This document shows positions 34,469-43,664 of a stretch of 64,000 nucleotides of DNA, piece by piece. The position numbers and the translations under genes were made by a program. How positions within the stretch are numbered: position 1 is the stretch's first letter; the number at the start of each line of letters is the position of its first letter. The notes under the pieces were generated by a model that saw only the letters and a list, made by a program, of their open reading frames with translations, made no database searches and had not been told where the DNA came from. The stretch is taken from positions 496,001 through 560,000 of the forward strand of contig CBDDOO010000001.1 of assembly GCA_965231905.1 (NCBI GenBank). The letters run 5' to 3'. This DNA is from G963663315 sp965231905 (GTDB lineage: Bacteria > Pseudomonadota > Gammaproteobacteria > Arenicellales > Poriferihabitantaceae).

Positions 34469-36244
34469 ATGCGAACCTGTCTGTGTGGACAATTGAATCG
34501 GTCCGATATTGACGAGACGGTCTCAATCGCCGGCTGGGTGCTGAATCGTCGGGATCATGGAGGGGTCATTTTTATTGATCTGAGGGACCGTTCCGGCCAT
34601 GTCCAGGTCGTGGCGGATCCGGATCATCCGGCGCCTTTTGAAATTGCGGACAAGTCCCGGAACGAATTTGTATTGTCGGTTACCGGCCAGGTTCGCGCTC
34701 GGCCAGAGGGCACCGTGAATCCGGCTCTGGCCACCGGAGAGATTGAAATTGTGGCCGACCGGATTGACTTGCTCAATCGTTGCGAGCCCCTGCCATTTCA
34801 GCTCGATGAAGACGATATTGGTGAAGCGACACGACTGAAGTACCGATTTATCGACCTGCGGCGTCCGGTTATGCAGCATGCCTTGCGGAACCGTCACCGG
34901 ATTATTTCCACCCTGCGGCAATTCCTGGAGCGGCATGAATTTGTGGAAATTGAAACTCCGATCCTGACCCGGCCTACCCCGGAAGGAGCGCGGGATTATC
35001 TGGTGCCGAGTCGGACCCATCCGGGAGAATTCTTCTCCCTGCCCCAGTCGCCACAGCTTTTCAAGCAACTGCTGATGGTCTCCGGGTTCGAACGGTATTT
35101 CCAGATTGCGCGTTGCTTCCGGGATGAAGACCTGCGAGCGGATCGACAGCCTGAATTCACCCAGCTGGATGTCGAGGTCTCGTTCATGGATGAGAACGGG
35201 ATTATGCAGTTGATGGAGCAACTGATCAGACACTGTTTCAGGGCCGTACTGGATGTTGAATTGCCGGATCCCCTGCCCAGGTTGAGCTATCATGAGGCGG
35301 TGTCGCGTTATGGAATGGATCGGCCGGACTTGCGGATTGACCTGGAATTGACCGATCTGACCGACTTGATGAAGGGAGTCGAGTTCAAGGTATTTTCCGG
35401 CCCGGCGAATGACCCCGAAGGTCGTATTGCGGCATTGTGTGTACCGGGTGGAAGCGCCTTGTCGCGGGCGCAGATTGACCAGTACACTGAATTTGTCGGG
35501 CAGTACGGCGCCAGAGGGCTGGCCTGGATCAAGGTAAATGACGCCGCAGGTGGCCGCGCTGGACTGCAATCACCAGTCCTGAAATTTCTTTCGGATGAAG
35601 CGGTGGGCGGGATTATCGGTCGTACCCGCGCTGAGACCGGCGACCTGATTTTCTTCGGAGCGGACAAGGCATCAATCGTCAATGCCGCCCTCGGTTCACT
35701 CCGGGTCAGGCTGGGACATGATCTGGGCCGGGTCGAGGCTGGCTGGAAGCCGGTCTGGATCGTTGACTTTCCCTTGGTGGAATGGAATCAGGATGAGAAA
35801 CGGTGGCAGGCGCTGCACCATCCGTTCACCGCGCCAAAAGATGCCGACCTGTCCGGTCGGGAGCCCGGCGAGTTGCTGTCACGCGCCTATGACATGGTGC
35901 TGAATGGCGTCGAAATCGGCGGAGGTTCGATCCGTATCCATCGCTCTGGCCTGCAACGGGAGATTCTGAATCTGCTGGGCATTGATGACCGGGAAGCCGG
36001 GGAGAAATTCGGTTTCCTGCTGGATGCGCTCAAATATGGAGCGCCACCGCATGGCGGCATTGCCTTCGGTATTGATCGGATCGTGGCGATGATGACCGGG
36101 GTTGAGTCGATTCGCGAGGTCATCGCCTTCCCGAAAACCCAGAAAGCGTCCTGCCTGTTGACGGAAGCGCCCAACCAGGTGGACGCCGGTCAGCTTGGAG
36201 AGCTCGGTCTGAAGGTGAAAAAACCTGGACAGGGCATTCGCTGA
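34469..36244 (+). CDS. aspS: Aspartyl-tRNA synthetase
   Basis: 591 residues, bacterial type. An OB-fold anticodon domain (about 1-105, VSIAGWVLNRRDHGGVIFIDLRD) is followed by the class II core. Motif 1 lies near LRRPVMQHALRNRHRI, motif 2 FQIARCFRDEDLRADRQPEF and motif 3 GIAFGIDRIVAMM. The inserted GAD domain (about 290-410) has FKVFSGPANDPEGRIAALCVPGG. It charges tRNA-Asp. Whether it is discriminating cannot be judged from what I can see. Confidence 0.97.
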   Translation: MRTCLCGQLNRSDIDETVSIAGWVLNRRDHGGVIFIDLRDRSGHVQVVADPDHPAPFEIADKSRNEFVLSVTGQVRARPEGTVNPALATGEIEIVADRIDLLNRCEPLPFQLDEDDIGEATRLKYRFIDLRRPVMQHALRNRHRIISTLRQFLERHEFVEIETPILTRPTPEGARDYLVPSRTHPGEFFSLPQSPQLFKQLLMVSGFERYFQIARCFRDEDLRADRQPEFTQLDVEVSFMDENGIMQLMEQLIRHCFRAVLDVELPDPLPRLSYHEAVSRYGMDRPDLRIDLELTDLTDLMKGVEFKVFSGPANDPEGRIAALCVPGGSALSRAQIDQYTEFVGQYGARGLAWIKVNDAAGGRAGLQSPVLKFLSDEAVGGIIGRTRAETGDLIFFGADKASIVNAALGSLRVRLGHDLGRVEAGWKPVWIVDFPLVEWNQDEKRWQALHHPFTAPKDADLSGREPGELLSRAYDMVLNGVEIGGGSIRIHRSGLQREILNLLGIDDREAGEKFGFLLDALKYGAPPHGGIAFGIDRIVAMMTGVESIREVIAFPKTQKASCLLTEAPNQVDAGQLGELGLKVKKPGQGIR

Positions 36245-36254
36245 ATTGCGGGCA

Positions 36255-36362
36255 GGCACAGTGACCTGCCCCTACATCCCATCGGGAAGATACCATCTCC
36301 ACAATTCCTGGATATCCAGTATGAAGGCACAGTGGCCTGCCCCTGCATCCCATCGGGAAGAT
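36255..36362. repeat. Two 37-bp direct repeats with palindromic cores between aspS and yebC
   Basis: GGCACAGTGACCTGCCCCTACATCCC-type units lie at 36255-36291 and 36326-36362, differing at two positions and 71 bases apart. Copy 1 is preceded by GGGCAG, which can pair with CTGCCC inside the unit. Design (palindrome then fixed tail, paired copies) recalls 10700-10806. They occupy most of the 223-base gap; no gene is seen there. Confidence 0.75.
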
Positions 36363-36467
36363 AATCTCCCGGTCTTTATGCTACTATCAATCCCATGTTT
36401 GAAACCGGTTACAGGTTCAGGTTTTGCCTTGTCGGGCGGCAAGGTTTGATGTCGGGAAGGGTCGTCC

Positions 36468-37202
36468 ATGGCAGGGCATAGCAAGTGGGCCAATATCAAG
36501 TTCCGGAAAGCGGCCCAGGATGTCAGACGCGGCAAGGTATTCACTAAACTGATCAAGGAGATCACGGTTTCGGCGCGGCTGGGCGGCGATGACCCGGACG
36601 CCAATCCGAGATTACGGGTAGCCATTGACAAGGCATTGGCCGGCAACATGACCCGGGATACGATCAATCGCGCGGTAAAACGCGGGTCTGGCGCATTGGA
36701 AGGGGATGATATCGTCGAGATTCGTTATGAGGGTTATGGCCCCGGCGGGGTGGCGGTTCTGGTGGAGTGCGCTACCGATAATAAAAACAGGACAGTCAGT
36801 GAAGTGCGTCACGCCTTTACCAAACATGGCGGGAATCTGGGGACGGACGGGTCGGTGGCCTGGCTTTTCAATAAAATCGGCTCCATCGTTTTTGCAAACG
36901 GGGAGGATGAAGAGGCGGTTCTGGTTGCCGCCCTGGAAGCGGGAGCGGAAGATGTCGAGAGTGAAGACGGAATCATTGAAGTGACGACGCCGCCTGAGAA
37001 TTTTCACGAAGTGCGGCAGGCCTGCCAGGCGGCGGGACTGCGGGCGGAAATGGCTGAACTGATCCAGCGCCCGTCGGTGGAAATCCCGGTACAGAAAGAG
37101 GATATCGAGCAGGTGATGAAATTGATCCAGGCCCTGGAAGATCTGGACGATGTCCAGGATGTCTTTACCAACGCCAGTTTCGACGACCAGGGGGTGGTGT
37201 GA
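36468..37202 (+). CDS. yebC: YebC/PmpR-family transcriptional regulator
   Basis: 244 residues, family length. MAGHSKWANIKFRKAAQDVRRGKVFTKL is the diagnostic N-terminus. RDTINRAVKRGSG and YGPGGVAVLVEC follow, and the acidic middle part is typical. Members bind DNA upstream of target genes, and some also relieve ribosome stalling at proline runs. It overlaps ruvC by one base (TGATG), consistent with the conserved yebC-ruvCAB operon. Confidence 0.95.
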   Translation: MAGHSKWANIKFRKAAQDVRRGKVFTKLIKEITVSARLGGDDPDANPRLRVAIDKALAGNMTRDTINRAVKRGSGALEGDDIVEIRYEGYGPGGVAVLVECATDNKNRTVSEVRHAFTKHGGNLGTDGSVAWLFNKIGSIVFANGEDEEAVLVAALEAGAEDVESEDGIIEVTTPPENFHEVRQACQAAGLRAEMAELIQRPSVEIPVQKEDIEQVMKLIQALEDLDDVQDVFTNASFDDQGVV

Positions 37203-37693
37203 TGCGGGTGTTGGGAATTGATCCCGGTTCCCGAAATACAGGGCTTGGCGTTGTTGAGGCAGTCCATGATGAGCTTCGTTCGGTTGCCTGTCAATGTATC
37301 CGTATGGGTAACGAGCCGCTTCCCGGTCGATTGGGCCGGATTTATCTGGGGGTGCAGGATATGATTATGCGGTATGAGCCTGATCTGGTGGCGGTGGAAC
37401 AGGTGTTTGTCGCCAATAACGCCAAATCCGCCCTGATTCTGGGACAGGCCAGGGGCAGCGCCGTCTGTTCCGCGGTGAACGCGGGTCGGGATGTATTCGA
37501 ATATAGCGCGCTACAGATTAAACGCGCCCTGGTCGGTTCCGGCAACGCGAAGAAAGAGCAGGTGCAGTATATGGTGCGGATATTGCTTGGGCTTTCGAGA
37601 ACGCCTGACGCGGATGAGGCGGACGCCCTGGCTTGCGCGATCTGCCATATCCACACTGCCCGGATACAGGACAAACTGTGCGTGGCGTCATGA
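37202..37693 (+). CDS. ruvC: Holliday junction resolvase RuvC
   Basis: 163 residues. Catalytic acids are seen in VLGIDPGSRNTGLGVV (Asp6), VAVEQVFVANNAKSAL (Glu66 region) and TPDADEADALACAICH (two Asp near 137-140). It cuts four-way junctions symmetrically within the RuvABC resolvasome. The start ATG overlaps the yebC stop; GTG 37199 is an alternative. Confidence 0.96.
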   Translation: MRVLGIDPGSRNTGLGVVEAVHDELRSVACQCIRMGNEPLPGRLGRIYLGVQDMIMRYEPDLVAVEQVFVANNAKSALILGQARGSAVCSAVNAGRDVFEYSALQIKRALVGSGNAKKEQVQYMVRILLGLSRTPDADEADALACAICHIHTARIQDKLCVAS

Positions 37694-37721
37694 ACGGATT
37701 GAGTCCGGTATCGGTTGCCCT

Positions 37722-38330
37722 GTGATTGGATACCTGAAAGGCCGGTTGCTGCAAAAACAACCGCCGTTCCTGTTATTGGATGTCAACGGCGTCGGCTACG
37801 AGGTTGAGGCGCCGATGTCGACAATTTATGATTTGCCCAATGAGATCGGGGCCGCCGAGGTGGCGTTGTATATCCATCTGGTGGTGCGCGAAGACGCACA
37901 GCTTCTGTATGGTTTTTCGGACCGGGACCAGCGGCAGTTATTCCGCAGCCTGCTGAAAATCAGCGGAGTGGGTCCGCGGGTTGCGCTGGCGATCCTGTCT
38001 ACGTTGACGACCGGCGAATTTATTGCCTGCATCCAACAGGAAGACGCGATTGCCCTGATCCGGGTGCCGGGAATCGGCAAGAAGACCGCGGAGAGAATTA
38101 TCATCGACATGCGTGACCGTATTGATTCGACGGAGATCTCGGGTTTGTCCGCCGGGTCTCCCGACAAATTGACAGGCCGGGACAATCCGGTACAGGATGC
38201 TGTCGGCGCCCTGCTGGCGCTGGGTTACAGGCCCGCAGAGGCCAGCCGCGCGGTTCAGTCGGTCCGTTCGGTGAGTGAAGAACGGGATGATCTGATCCGC
38301 AACGCGCTACAGCATTTGACGAAAAGATGA
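37722..38330 (+). CDS. ruvA: Holliday junction branch migration protein RuvA
   Basis: 202 residues starting at GTG 37722 (reads MIGYLKGRLLQKQPP), matching the family N-terminus; no ATG fits. The OB-fold spans about 1-63. Two helix-hairpin-helix motifs follow, LLKISGVGPRVALAIL and LIRVPGIGKKTAERII. The C-terminal domain III that contacts RuvB (about 155-202) has AVGALLALGYRPAEASRAV. The stop overlaps ruvB by four bases (ATGA). Confidence 0.95.
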   Translation: MIGYLKGRLLQKQPPFLLLDVNGVGYEVEAPMSTIYDLPNEIGAAEVALYIHLVVREDAQLLYGFSDRDQRQLFRSLLKISGVGPRVALAILSTLTTGEFIACIQQEDAIALIRVPGIGKKTAERIIIDMRDRIDSTEISGLSAGSPDKLTGRDNPVQDAVGALLALGYRPAEASRAVQSVRSVSEERDDLIRNALQHLTKR

Positions 38331-39406
38331 CTGCTGGAAACAATCCCTTGTTATCCCGGGACAAGCATCCTGATTCCGACCGGGAGCGAATGCTTGAACG
38401 CAGTCTGCGTCCATCCGGACTGGAAGAGTTTATCGGGCAGACCAGCGCCAAGGCGCAACTGGAAATATTCATGCAGGCGGCGAAGTACCGGGGGGAAGTC
38501 CTGGATCATGTTCTGGTGTTTGGTCCGCCCGGCCTGGGAAAGACCACGCTGGCGCATATCCTGGCCAGGGAGATGGGCGCTGACTTGCGCCAAACGTCCG
38601 GGCCGGTGCTGGAAAAAGCGGGCGATCTGGCGGCGATACTGACCAATCTCCAAGCCGGAGACGTGCTGTTCATTGATGAAATTCATCGTTTGAATCCGGC
38701 GATTGAAGAGATATTGTATCCTGCGCTGGAAGATTATCATCTCGATATCATGATTGGCGAAGGTCCCGCGGCAAGGTCCATCAAATTGAACCTCCCTCCC
38801 TTCACCCTGGTCGGCGCAACCACCCGGGCGGGATTGCTGACATCGCCATTGCGCGACCGATTCGGTATCGTCCAGCGGTTGCATTTTTATACCACGGAAG
38901 AATTGGCCCGGATTGTCGAACGATCCGCCGGCCTTCTTGCGGTGGAATATGAGCCGGATGGCGTAAAAGCGATTGCGATGCGCTCTCGCGGCACTCCGCG
39001 AATCGCGAACCGGCTATTGCGGCGGGTTCGGGATTATGCCCAGGTCAAGGGCAATGGCAATCTGACCGAAGACATTGCCAACGCCGCGCTGGATATGCTC
39101 GAGGTGGATCGCTCGGGACTGGATTTGCTGGACCGGAATCTGCTGCTGGCGATCATACAGAAATTTGACGGCGGGCCGGTTGGAATAGACAGTATTTCCG
39201 CGGCGGTCGGGGAGGAGCGCGGCACCATCGAAGATGTAGTGGAGCCTTACCTGATTCAGCAGGGTTACCTGATGCGAACTCCCCGCGGGCGTGTGGCGAC
39301 CAGAAACGCCTGGCATCACATGGGTCTGCAAATACCGAAGGACGCGACCGGCGGTCAACAGGAATTGTTCCCGGATACCGGTTGTTCAGACCCGGTTCAT
39401 GAGTAA
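38327..39406 (+). CDS. ruvB: Holliday junction branch migration helicase RuvB
   Basis: 359 residues. Walker A VFGPPGLGKTTLAHILA, Walker B DVLFIDEIHRLNP, sensor LVGATTRAGLLTSPLRDRFG and the winged-helix C-terminus (EPYLIQQGYLMRTPRGRVAT) are intact. It forms the hexameric motor driving branch migration with RuvA. ybgC, which usually separates ruvB from tolQ in enterics, is missing; tolQ follows after 37 bases. Confidence 0.97.
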   Translation: MTAGNNPLLSRDKHPDSDRERMLERSLRPSGLEEFIGQTSAKAQLEIFMQAAKYRGEVLDHVLVFGPPGLGKTTLAHILAREMGADLRQTSGPVLEKAGDLAAILTNLQAGDVLFIDEIHRLNPAIEEILYPALEDYHLDIMIGEGPAARSIKLNLPPFTLVGATTRAGLLTSPLRDRFGIVQRLHFYTTEELARIVERSAGLLAVEYEPDGVKAIAMRSRGTPRIANRLLRRVRDYAQVKGNGNLTEDIANAALDMLEVDRSGLDLLDRNLLLAIIQKFDGGPVGIDSISAAVGEERGTIEDVVEPYLIQQGYLMRTPRGRVATRNAWHHMGLQIPKDATGGQQELFPDTGCSDPVHE

Positions 39407-39443
39407 AATCATATTATAACCTTATTTTGACCGGTTCAAGCCT

Positions 39444-40139
39444 ATGACTATAGAAAGCGGAGCCAACAGTTCTATCCTGTTCCTGATCCTGAATGCCAGT
39501 TGGCCGGTACAGATGGTGATGCTGTTGCTCTTGGGCGCGTCCGTGGTTTCATGGTACATGATCGAGCGTAAGAGAACCGCTTTCAAACGCTGGAACAACG
39601 TTGCAGATGAGTTCGAAGACCAATTCTGGTCCTGGGGGGAGATGAAGGTAATCTACCAGTACTGGAATGGACAACGGGAGCCTGAGGGAATAGCCAATAT
39701 TTTTCTGGCCGGGTTCCGTGAATTCAACAGACTGGTCAAAAAGCAGAACGTCCACCGATCAGACATGGTGGAGGGGGTGCATCGCTCGATGCGGGTGGCG
39801 CTCAGTCGGGAAATGGATAGCGTTGAACAGCATTTGCCATTTTTGGCGACGGTGGGGTCGATCAGCCCTTATGTGGGTTTGTTCGGTACTGTGTGGGGGA
39901 TTATGCATTCATTTCAGTCCTTGAGTGGAATGCAGCAGGTCACGATTGCCACGGTGGCGCCGGGCATAGCCGAAGCGCTGATCGCCACAGCCATGGGGTT
40001 GTTTGCGGCGATTCCAGCGGTGATTGCCTATAACAAGTTCGCCAATACCGCTGAAAGACTAAGCAGCCGTTATGAAGTATTCATCGAGGAATTCCTGAGT
40101 ATTGTCAATCGCCAGGACATTGGGGAAAGGTCGGAATGA
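39444..40139 (+). CDS. tolQ: Tol-Pal system protein TolQ
   Basis: 231 residues with three membrane helices (about 15-38, 135-160, 170-195). The conserved channel segments FLATVGSISPYVGLFGTVWGIM and IAEALIATAMGLFAAIPAVIAYN are present. With TolR it forms the proton-driven stator of the Tol-Pal cell-division machine. Overlaps tolR by four bases. Confidence 0.95.
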   Translation: MTIESGANSSILFLILNASWPVQMVMLLLLGASVVSWYMIERKRTAFKRWNNVADEFEDQFWSWGEMKVIYQYWNGQREPEGIANIFLAGFREFNRLVKKQNVHRSDMVEGVHRSMRVALSREMDSVEQHLPFLATVGSISPYVGLFGTVWGIMHSFQSLSGMQQVTIATVAPGIAEALIATAMGLFAAIPAVIAYNKFANTAERLSSRYEVFIEEFLSIVNRQDIGERSE

Positions 40140-40561
40140 GTTATCGCAGTCAACATCGTAAAAAACGCATGATTGCCGAAATCAACGTGGTCCCCTATAT
40201 TGATGTGATGCTGGTACTGCTGATTATTTTCATGGTGACAGCGCCGTTGTTGAGTACCGGAGTCAACGTTGATTTACCGAAAGCCGCAGCCGAGCCTATG
40301 GAGAACGACAATGAAGAACCCTTTGTCGTTACTGTTGATGCCGATGGCAACTACTATCTCAACGATGACGAACAGAAAATCGCGTCGGAACATGAAATTG
40401 AACTGAAAGCCAGAGCGGTGCTGGCTCGCAACCCGGAACTGCCTTTCGTGATCAGGGGAGATGGCGCGGCAGAGTATGCCTTCGTGGTGCAAGCCATGGC
40501 GCTGTTGCAAAAAGCGGGTGTTGAGTCAGTGGGCCTGGTTACTGATCCGCCTGAATCCTGA
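40136..40561 (+). CDS. tolR: Tol-Pal system protein TolR
   Basis: 141 residues. A single N-terminal helix carries the essential Asp in INVVPYIDVMLVLLIIFMVTAP. The periplasmic ExbD-like domain follows (about 45-141). It partners TolQ as a proton channel and binds peptidoglycan. The start overlaps the tolQ stop. Confidence 0.95.
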   Translation: MSYRSQHRKKRMIAEINVVPYIDVMLVLLIIFMVTAPLLSTGVNVDLPKAAAEPMENDNEEPFVVTVDADGNYYLNDDEQKIASEHEIELKARAVLARNPELPFVIRGDGAAEYAFVVQAMALLQKAGVESVGLVTDPPES

Positions 40562-40596
40562 GTGGAGCCTTAAGTTCACGGTTGCCAGACAATGGA

Positions 40597-41763
40597 ATGA
40601 AACAATATTTTCGGCGAATTGGTTACATTGCACGAGCGGCGCTGTTTTCCACTACGATACACGGCGCCCTGATTGCCGCTCTGATCGCCGGGTTCTTTTG
40701 GCCGGTGTCGGATACTGAACTGGAGCGTGGGGGAGTGGAACCAATTCAGGCGAAAATCATTTCAATCGAGGAAATAAACGAGCAGGTGAAGGTTCAGGAA
40801 GAAAGGATCTCGGAAAAGAAGAGACTTGCCGAGGATCTGGAGAAGCTTAAGCAACAACAGGAGGAGGAAAAAAAGAAACTTGAAATGCTGGAAGCAATTC
40901 GTGTGAAGGAGGAGACGGAACAAAAAAGGCGGGAGGAGCAGAAACGTCTGAAGGAAGAAAAGAGGAAACTGGCGGAGCAGAAACGGTTAGAGGAGGAGAA
41001 GAGGAAGCAAGCGGAACAAAAAAAGCTGGAGGAGGAAAGACAACTGGCGGAACAGAAGCGCCTGGAGGAGGAGAAGAGGAAGCTTGCGGAACAGAAGCGC
41101 CTGGAAGAAGAAAAGAAGAAACAGGCGGAAAAGGAACGGCTGGCGGAGCAGAAACGGTTAGAGGAGGAGAAGAGGAAGCAAGCGGAACAAAAAAAGCTGG
41201 AGGAAGAAAGGCAACTGGCGGAACAGAAGCGCCTGGAAGAAGAAAAGAGGAAGCAGGCGGAGCAGAAGCGTCTGGAAGAGGAGAGGAAACAGGCGGAGAA
41301 GGAACGGTTAGAGGAAGAGCAGAGGCAACGGGAAGAACAGGAGCGGTTAGAGGAGGAGAAACGGAAGCGGGAGGAGCGGGAGCGGTTGGCGGAAGAACAG
41401 AAGAAGCGGGAAGCGGAAGCCCGGGCCAAACGGGAACAGGAACTGAAAGACAAGCTGCGGCGCGAACAGATCGAGAAGGAGGCGGGGACTGCGCTGCAAG
41501 CCCTGTTCGGCCGGATTGCGTCTGCGGTGGAAGATAAATGGCGGGTAACCGGGAAACAGGGATTAAAAGCGCTGATTCGGGTAAAGGTAGGCAGAAATGG
41601 TGAAGTTCAATCGGCAAATGTGATAAAAAGCAGTGGGGATCGTTCTTTCGATGAATCTGCAGAATCGGCCATCAAGAGAGCGTCGCCTTTACCGTTCCCG
41701 GCAGACCCAGAGTATTATGAGTATATTTCCGAATTTAACTTTTCATTCGATCCGGGCGGCTGA
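40597..41763 (+). CDS. tolA: Tol-Pal system protein TolA
   Basis: 388 residues from ATG 40597. An N-terminal membrane anchor (ALFSTTIHGALIAALIAGFFW, about 15-35) is followed by a very long charged helical domain II (about 60-290) made of KRLEEEKRKxAEQ-type repeats. The C-terminal domain III (about 300-388) has VEDKWRVTGKQGLKALIRVKVG and FDESAESAIKRASPLPFP. It spans the periplasm and links TolQR to TolB/Pal. Domain II contains a 171-base periodic duplication (separate entry). Confidence 0.94.
   Translation: MKQYFRRIGYIARAALFSTTIHGALIAALIAGFFWPVSDTELERGGVEPIQAKIISIEEINEQVKVQEERISEKKRLAEDLEKLKQQQEEEKKKLEMLEAIRVKEETEQKRREEQKRLKEEKRKLAEQKRLEEEKRKQAEQKKLEEERQLAEQKRLEEEKRKLAEQKRLEEEKKKQAEKERLAEQKRLEEEKRKQAEQKKLEEERQLAEQKRLEEEKRKQAEQKRLEEERKQAEKERLEEEQRQREEQERLEEEKRKREERERLAEEQKKREAEARAKREQELKDKLRREQIEKEAGTALQALFGRIASAVEDKWRVTGKQGLKALIRVKVGRNGEVQSANVIKSSGDRSFDESAESAIKRASPLPFPADPEYYEYISEFNFSFDPGG
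40969..41257 (+). repeat. 171-bp-period direct duplication in tolA domain II
   Basis: The stretch starting CTGGCGGAGCAGAAACGG at 40969 recurs at 41140, near-identical over about 115 bases. The offset of 171 bases is 57 codons, so the coiled domain has probably grown by in-frame duplication. Shorter heptad-like repeats fill the rest. Confidence 0.85.
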
Positions 41764-41770
41764 CAGCTTC

Positions 41771-43096
41771 ATGAAATTTTGGAAGAAATCAGTCATTTCA
41801 CGTTTTGCATTTGCATTGGTGATAATCGGGTTTTCGATGCCTGCGGATGCGGTGTTTACCATCGAGATCACTTCCGGCACTACGGCCCGGATCCCGATTG
41901 CTATTGTGCCCTTTTCAGTGGTGGGTCAGTTTCCCGGCGAACAGCAGCCCGCGGACATTATCGAATCGGATCTCGAATCAAGCGGGCGATTTGAACTGAT
42001 ACCGCGTACCAGTTTCCTTCGTTACCCGGATGATCTGGACTCGATCAGTTTCAAGGACTGGCGTCTGATTAAATCCGAAGCGATCGTGGTCGGCAAGGTG
42101 ATCCATCTTGGAGATGACCAGTACGAAGTTCGATTCCGATTGATTGATGTGTTCCGGGAAGACCAGTTGGTGGGTCACAAGTTTAAGGTCAATGCCAGGC
42201 AAATGCGTAAACTCTGCCATCAGATCAGTGATATTATCTATGAAGCGCTGACCGGGAAGATCGGGGCTTTCGATACCAGGGTCGCGTTTGTCGCTGTACA
42301 GGGGGCGGGCGATGATCGACAGTATTACCTTAAGGTAGCCGATTCCGACGGATGGAATGCGAAGACAATCCTTGAATCGAAACATCCCGTTTTATCTCCG
42401 TCCTGGTCGCCGGATGGCGGTCGTCTCGCTTATGTGTCATTCGAAGACCGGCATTCAGTGATCTTTGTTCAGGATCTTCGCACTGGAAAACGCGAACGGA
42501 TAGCGACCTTCAAGGGTCTGAACAGCGCTCCGGCGTGGTCGCCCGATGGCGGCATGCTGGCGTTGACGCTTTCCAAAGATGGAAATTCAGAGATCTATGT
42601 TTATGATTTTTCGGCGGGAAATCTACGCAGGCTGACCCGGCATACTGCCATTGATACCGAGCCTGCCTGGTCGCCGGACGGGAGCTCGATCATTTTTACC
42701 TCGGGGCGGGCTGGCGGACCACAGATCTATCAAATGCCTGCAACCGGAGGTTCGCCCAGGCGATTGACTTTCCAGGGCAACTATAATGCCAATGCGTCTT
42801 ATTCGCCGGACGGAAAATCCATCGTCATGATTACCAATCAGGGCAATGGTTACAGAGTCGGGATATACTCTGTTGAAACCCGGATGATTCAGGAGTTGAC
42901 CGATTCCCGCGCTGATGAATCTCCATCATTCGCGCCCAACGGGGACATGATAATATATGCGACCCAACAAAATGGTAAAAACGTCCTGGCCACTGTTTCT
43001 GCAGATGCGGACAGCCAGGTACAACGAATTCTCAAGCATCAGGGCGGTTCATCGGTACAAGAGCCAGCCTGGTCTCCGTTCACCCGTAAACTGTAG
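41771..43096 (+). CDS. tolB: Tol-Pal system protein TolB
   Basis: 441 residues from ATG 41771, eight bases after the tolA stop. The signal peptide MKFWKKSVISRFAFALVIIG ends about ADA. The N-terminal domain (about 30-160) starts with TIEITSGTTARIPIAIVPF. A six-bladed propeller follows with repeated WSPDGGRLAY/WSPDGGMLAL/WSPDGSSIIF motifs. It is periplasmic and binds Pal and TolA. Confidence 0.96.
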   Translation: MKFWKKSVISRFAFALVIIGFSMPADAVFTIEITSGTTARIPIAIVPFSVVGQFPGEQQPADIIESDLESSGRFELIPRTSFLRYPDDLDSISFKDWRLIKSEAIVVGKVIHLGDDQYEVRFRLIDVFREDQLVGHKFKVNARQMRKLCHQISDIIYEALTGKIGAFDTRVAFVAVQGAGDDRQYYLKVADSDGWNAKTILESKHPVLSPSWSPDGGRLAYVSFEDRHSVIFVQDLRTGKRERIATFKGLNSAPAWSPDGGMLALTLSKDGNSEIYVYDFSAGNLRRLTRHTAIDTEPAWSPDGSSIIFTSGRAGGPQIYQMPATGGSPRRLTFQGNYNANASYSPDGKSIVMITNQGNGYRVGIYSVETRMIQELTDSRADESPSFAPNGDMIIYATQQNGKNVLATVSADADSQVQRILKHQGGSSVQEPAWSPFTRKL

Positions 43097-43105
43097 AGGA
43101 AATTA

Positions 43106-43654
43106 ATGATGCGTAACCTGCTAACTTTTATAATTATTTTCATCGTTACTGCCGTTCTGTCGGCGTGTGGCGGACGCAAGGTTGCCGTGGAAGATGACGT
43201 AAGCGCAGAACCTGCGATTGTTGTCACCGGGGAAGCTGGTTCATCCGCTCTGGAGGGGGATGGCTCGCTTTCCGGGTCGAGCCTGGATGATGAAACCGTC
43301 GAAGCGGATGAAACCCTCAGTCTGTTGAACCAGAGGGTCGTTTATTTTGAATACGACAGCAGCAGTCTGACTGCGGAAGGCGAAGCCGTAGTCCAGGCGC
43401 ATGCCCAATATCTTGGCGGCGCCCCGGGGACACAGGTTATCCTCGAAGGTCATGCGGATGAGCGGGGTACCCGCGAGTATAATTTGTCGTTGGGGGAAGA
43501 CCGCGCCCAATCCGTGGCGGCGATGATGCGGGGTTCCGGGGTAAACGGGGATGACATCCAGACTATCTCCTATGGTGAGGAAAGACCAGTGTCTCTGGGT
43601 AGCGATGAAAGCGCCTGGAGCCTGAATCGCCGCGTTGAAATTCTCTATCAATAA
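43106..43654 (+). CDS. pal: Peptidoglycan-associated lipoprotein Pal
   Basis: 182 residues. The lipobox VLSAC (Cys about 23) follows a hydrophobic signal. The linker is acidic and Gly/Ser-rich. The OmpA-like domain (about 80-182) has VVYFEYDSSSL and the diaminopimelate-binding LEGHADERGTREYNLSLGEDRA. It tethers the outer membrane to peptidoglycan. Start could be either ATG 43106 or 43109. Confidence 0.95.
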   Translation: MMRNLLTFIIIFIVTAVLSACGGRKVAVEDDVSAEPAIVVTGEAGSSALEGDGSLSGSSLDDETVEADETLSLLNQRVVYFEYDSSSLTAEGEAVVQAHAQYLGGAPGTQVILEGHADERGTREYNLSLGEDRAQSVAAMMRGSGVNGDDIQTISYGEERPVSLGSDESAWSLNRRVEILYQ

Positions 43655-43664
43655 AGGATGGTAA

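Noticed and set aside
36120..36667. Minus-strand frames across the aspS-yebC gap
   Set aside because: They run through the repeats and the antisense of yebC and aspS; repetitive peptide content, no family.
40794..41617. Long minus-strand frames rich in Ser/Phe or Pro/Val opposite tolA
   Set aside because: They are the antisense image of Glu/Lys/Arg repeat codons in tolA domain II, not genes.
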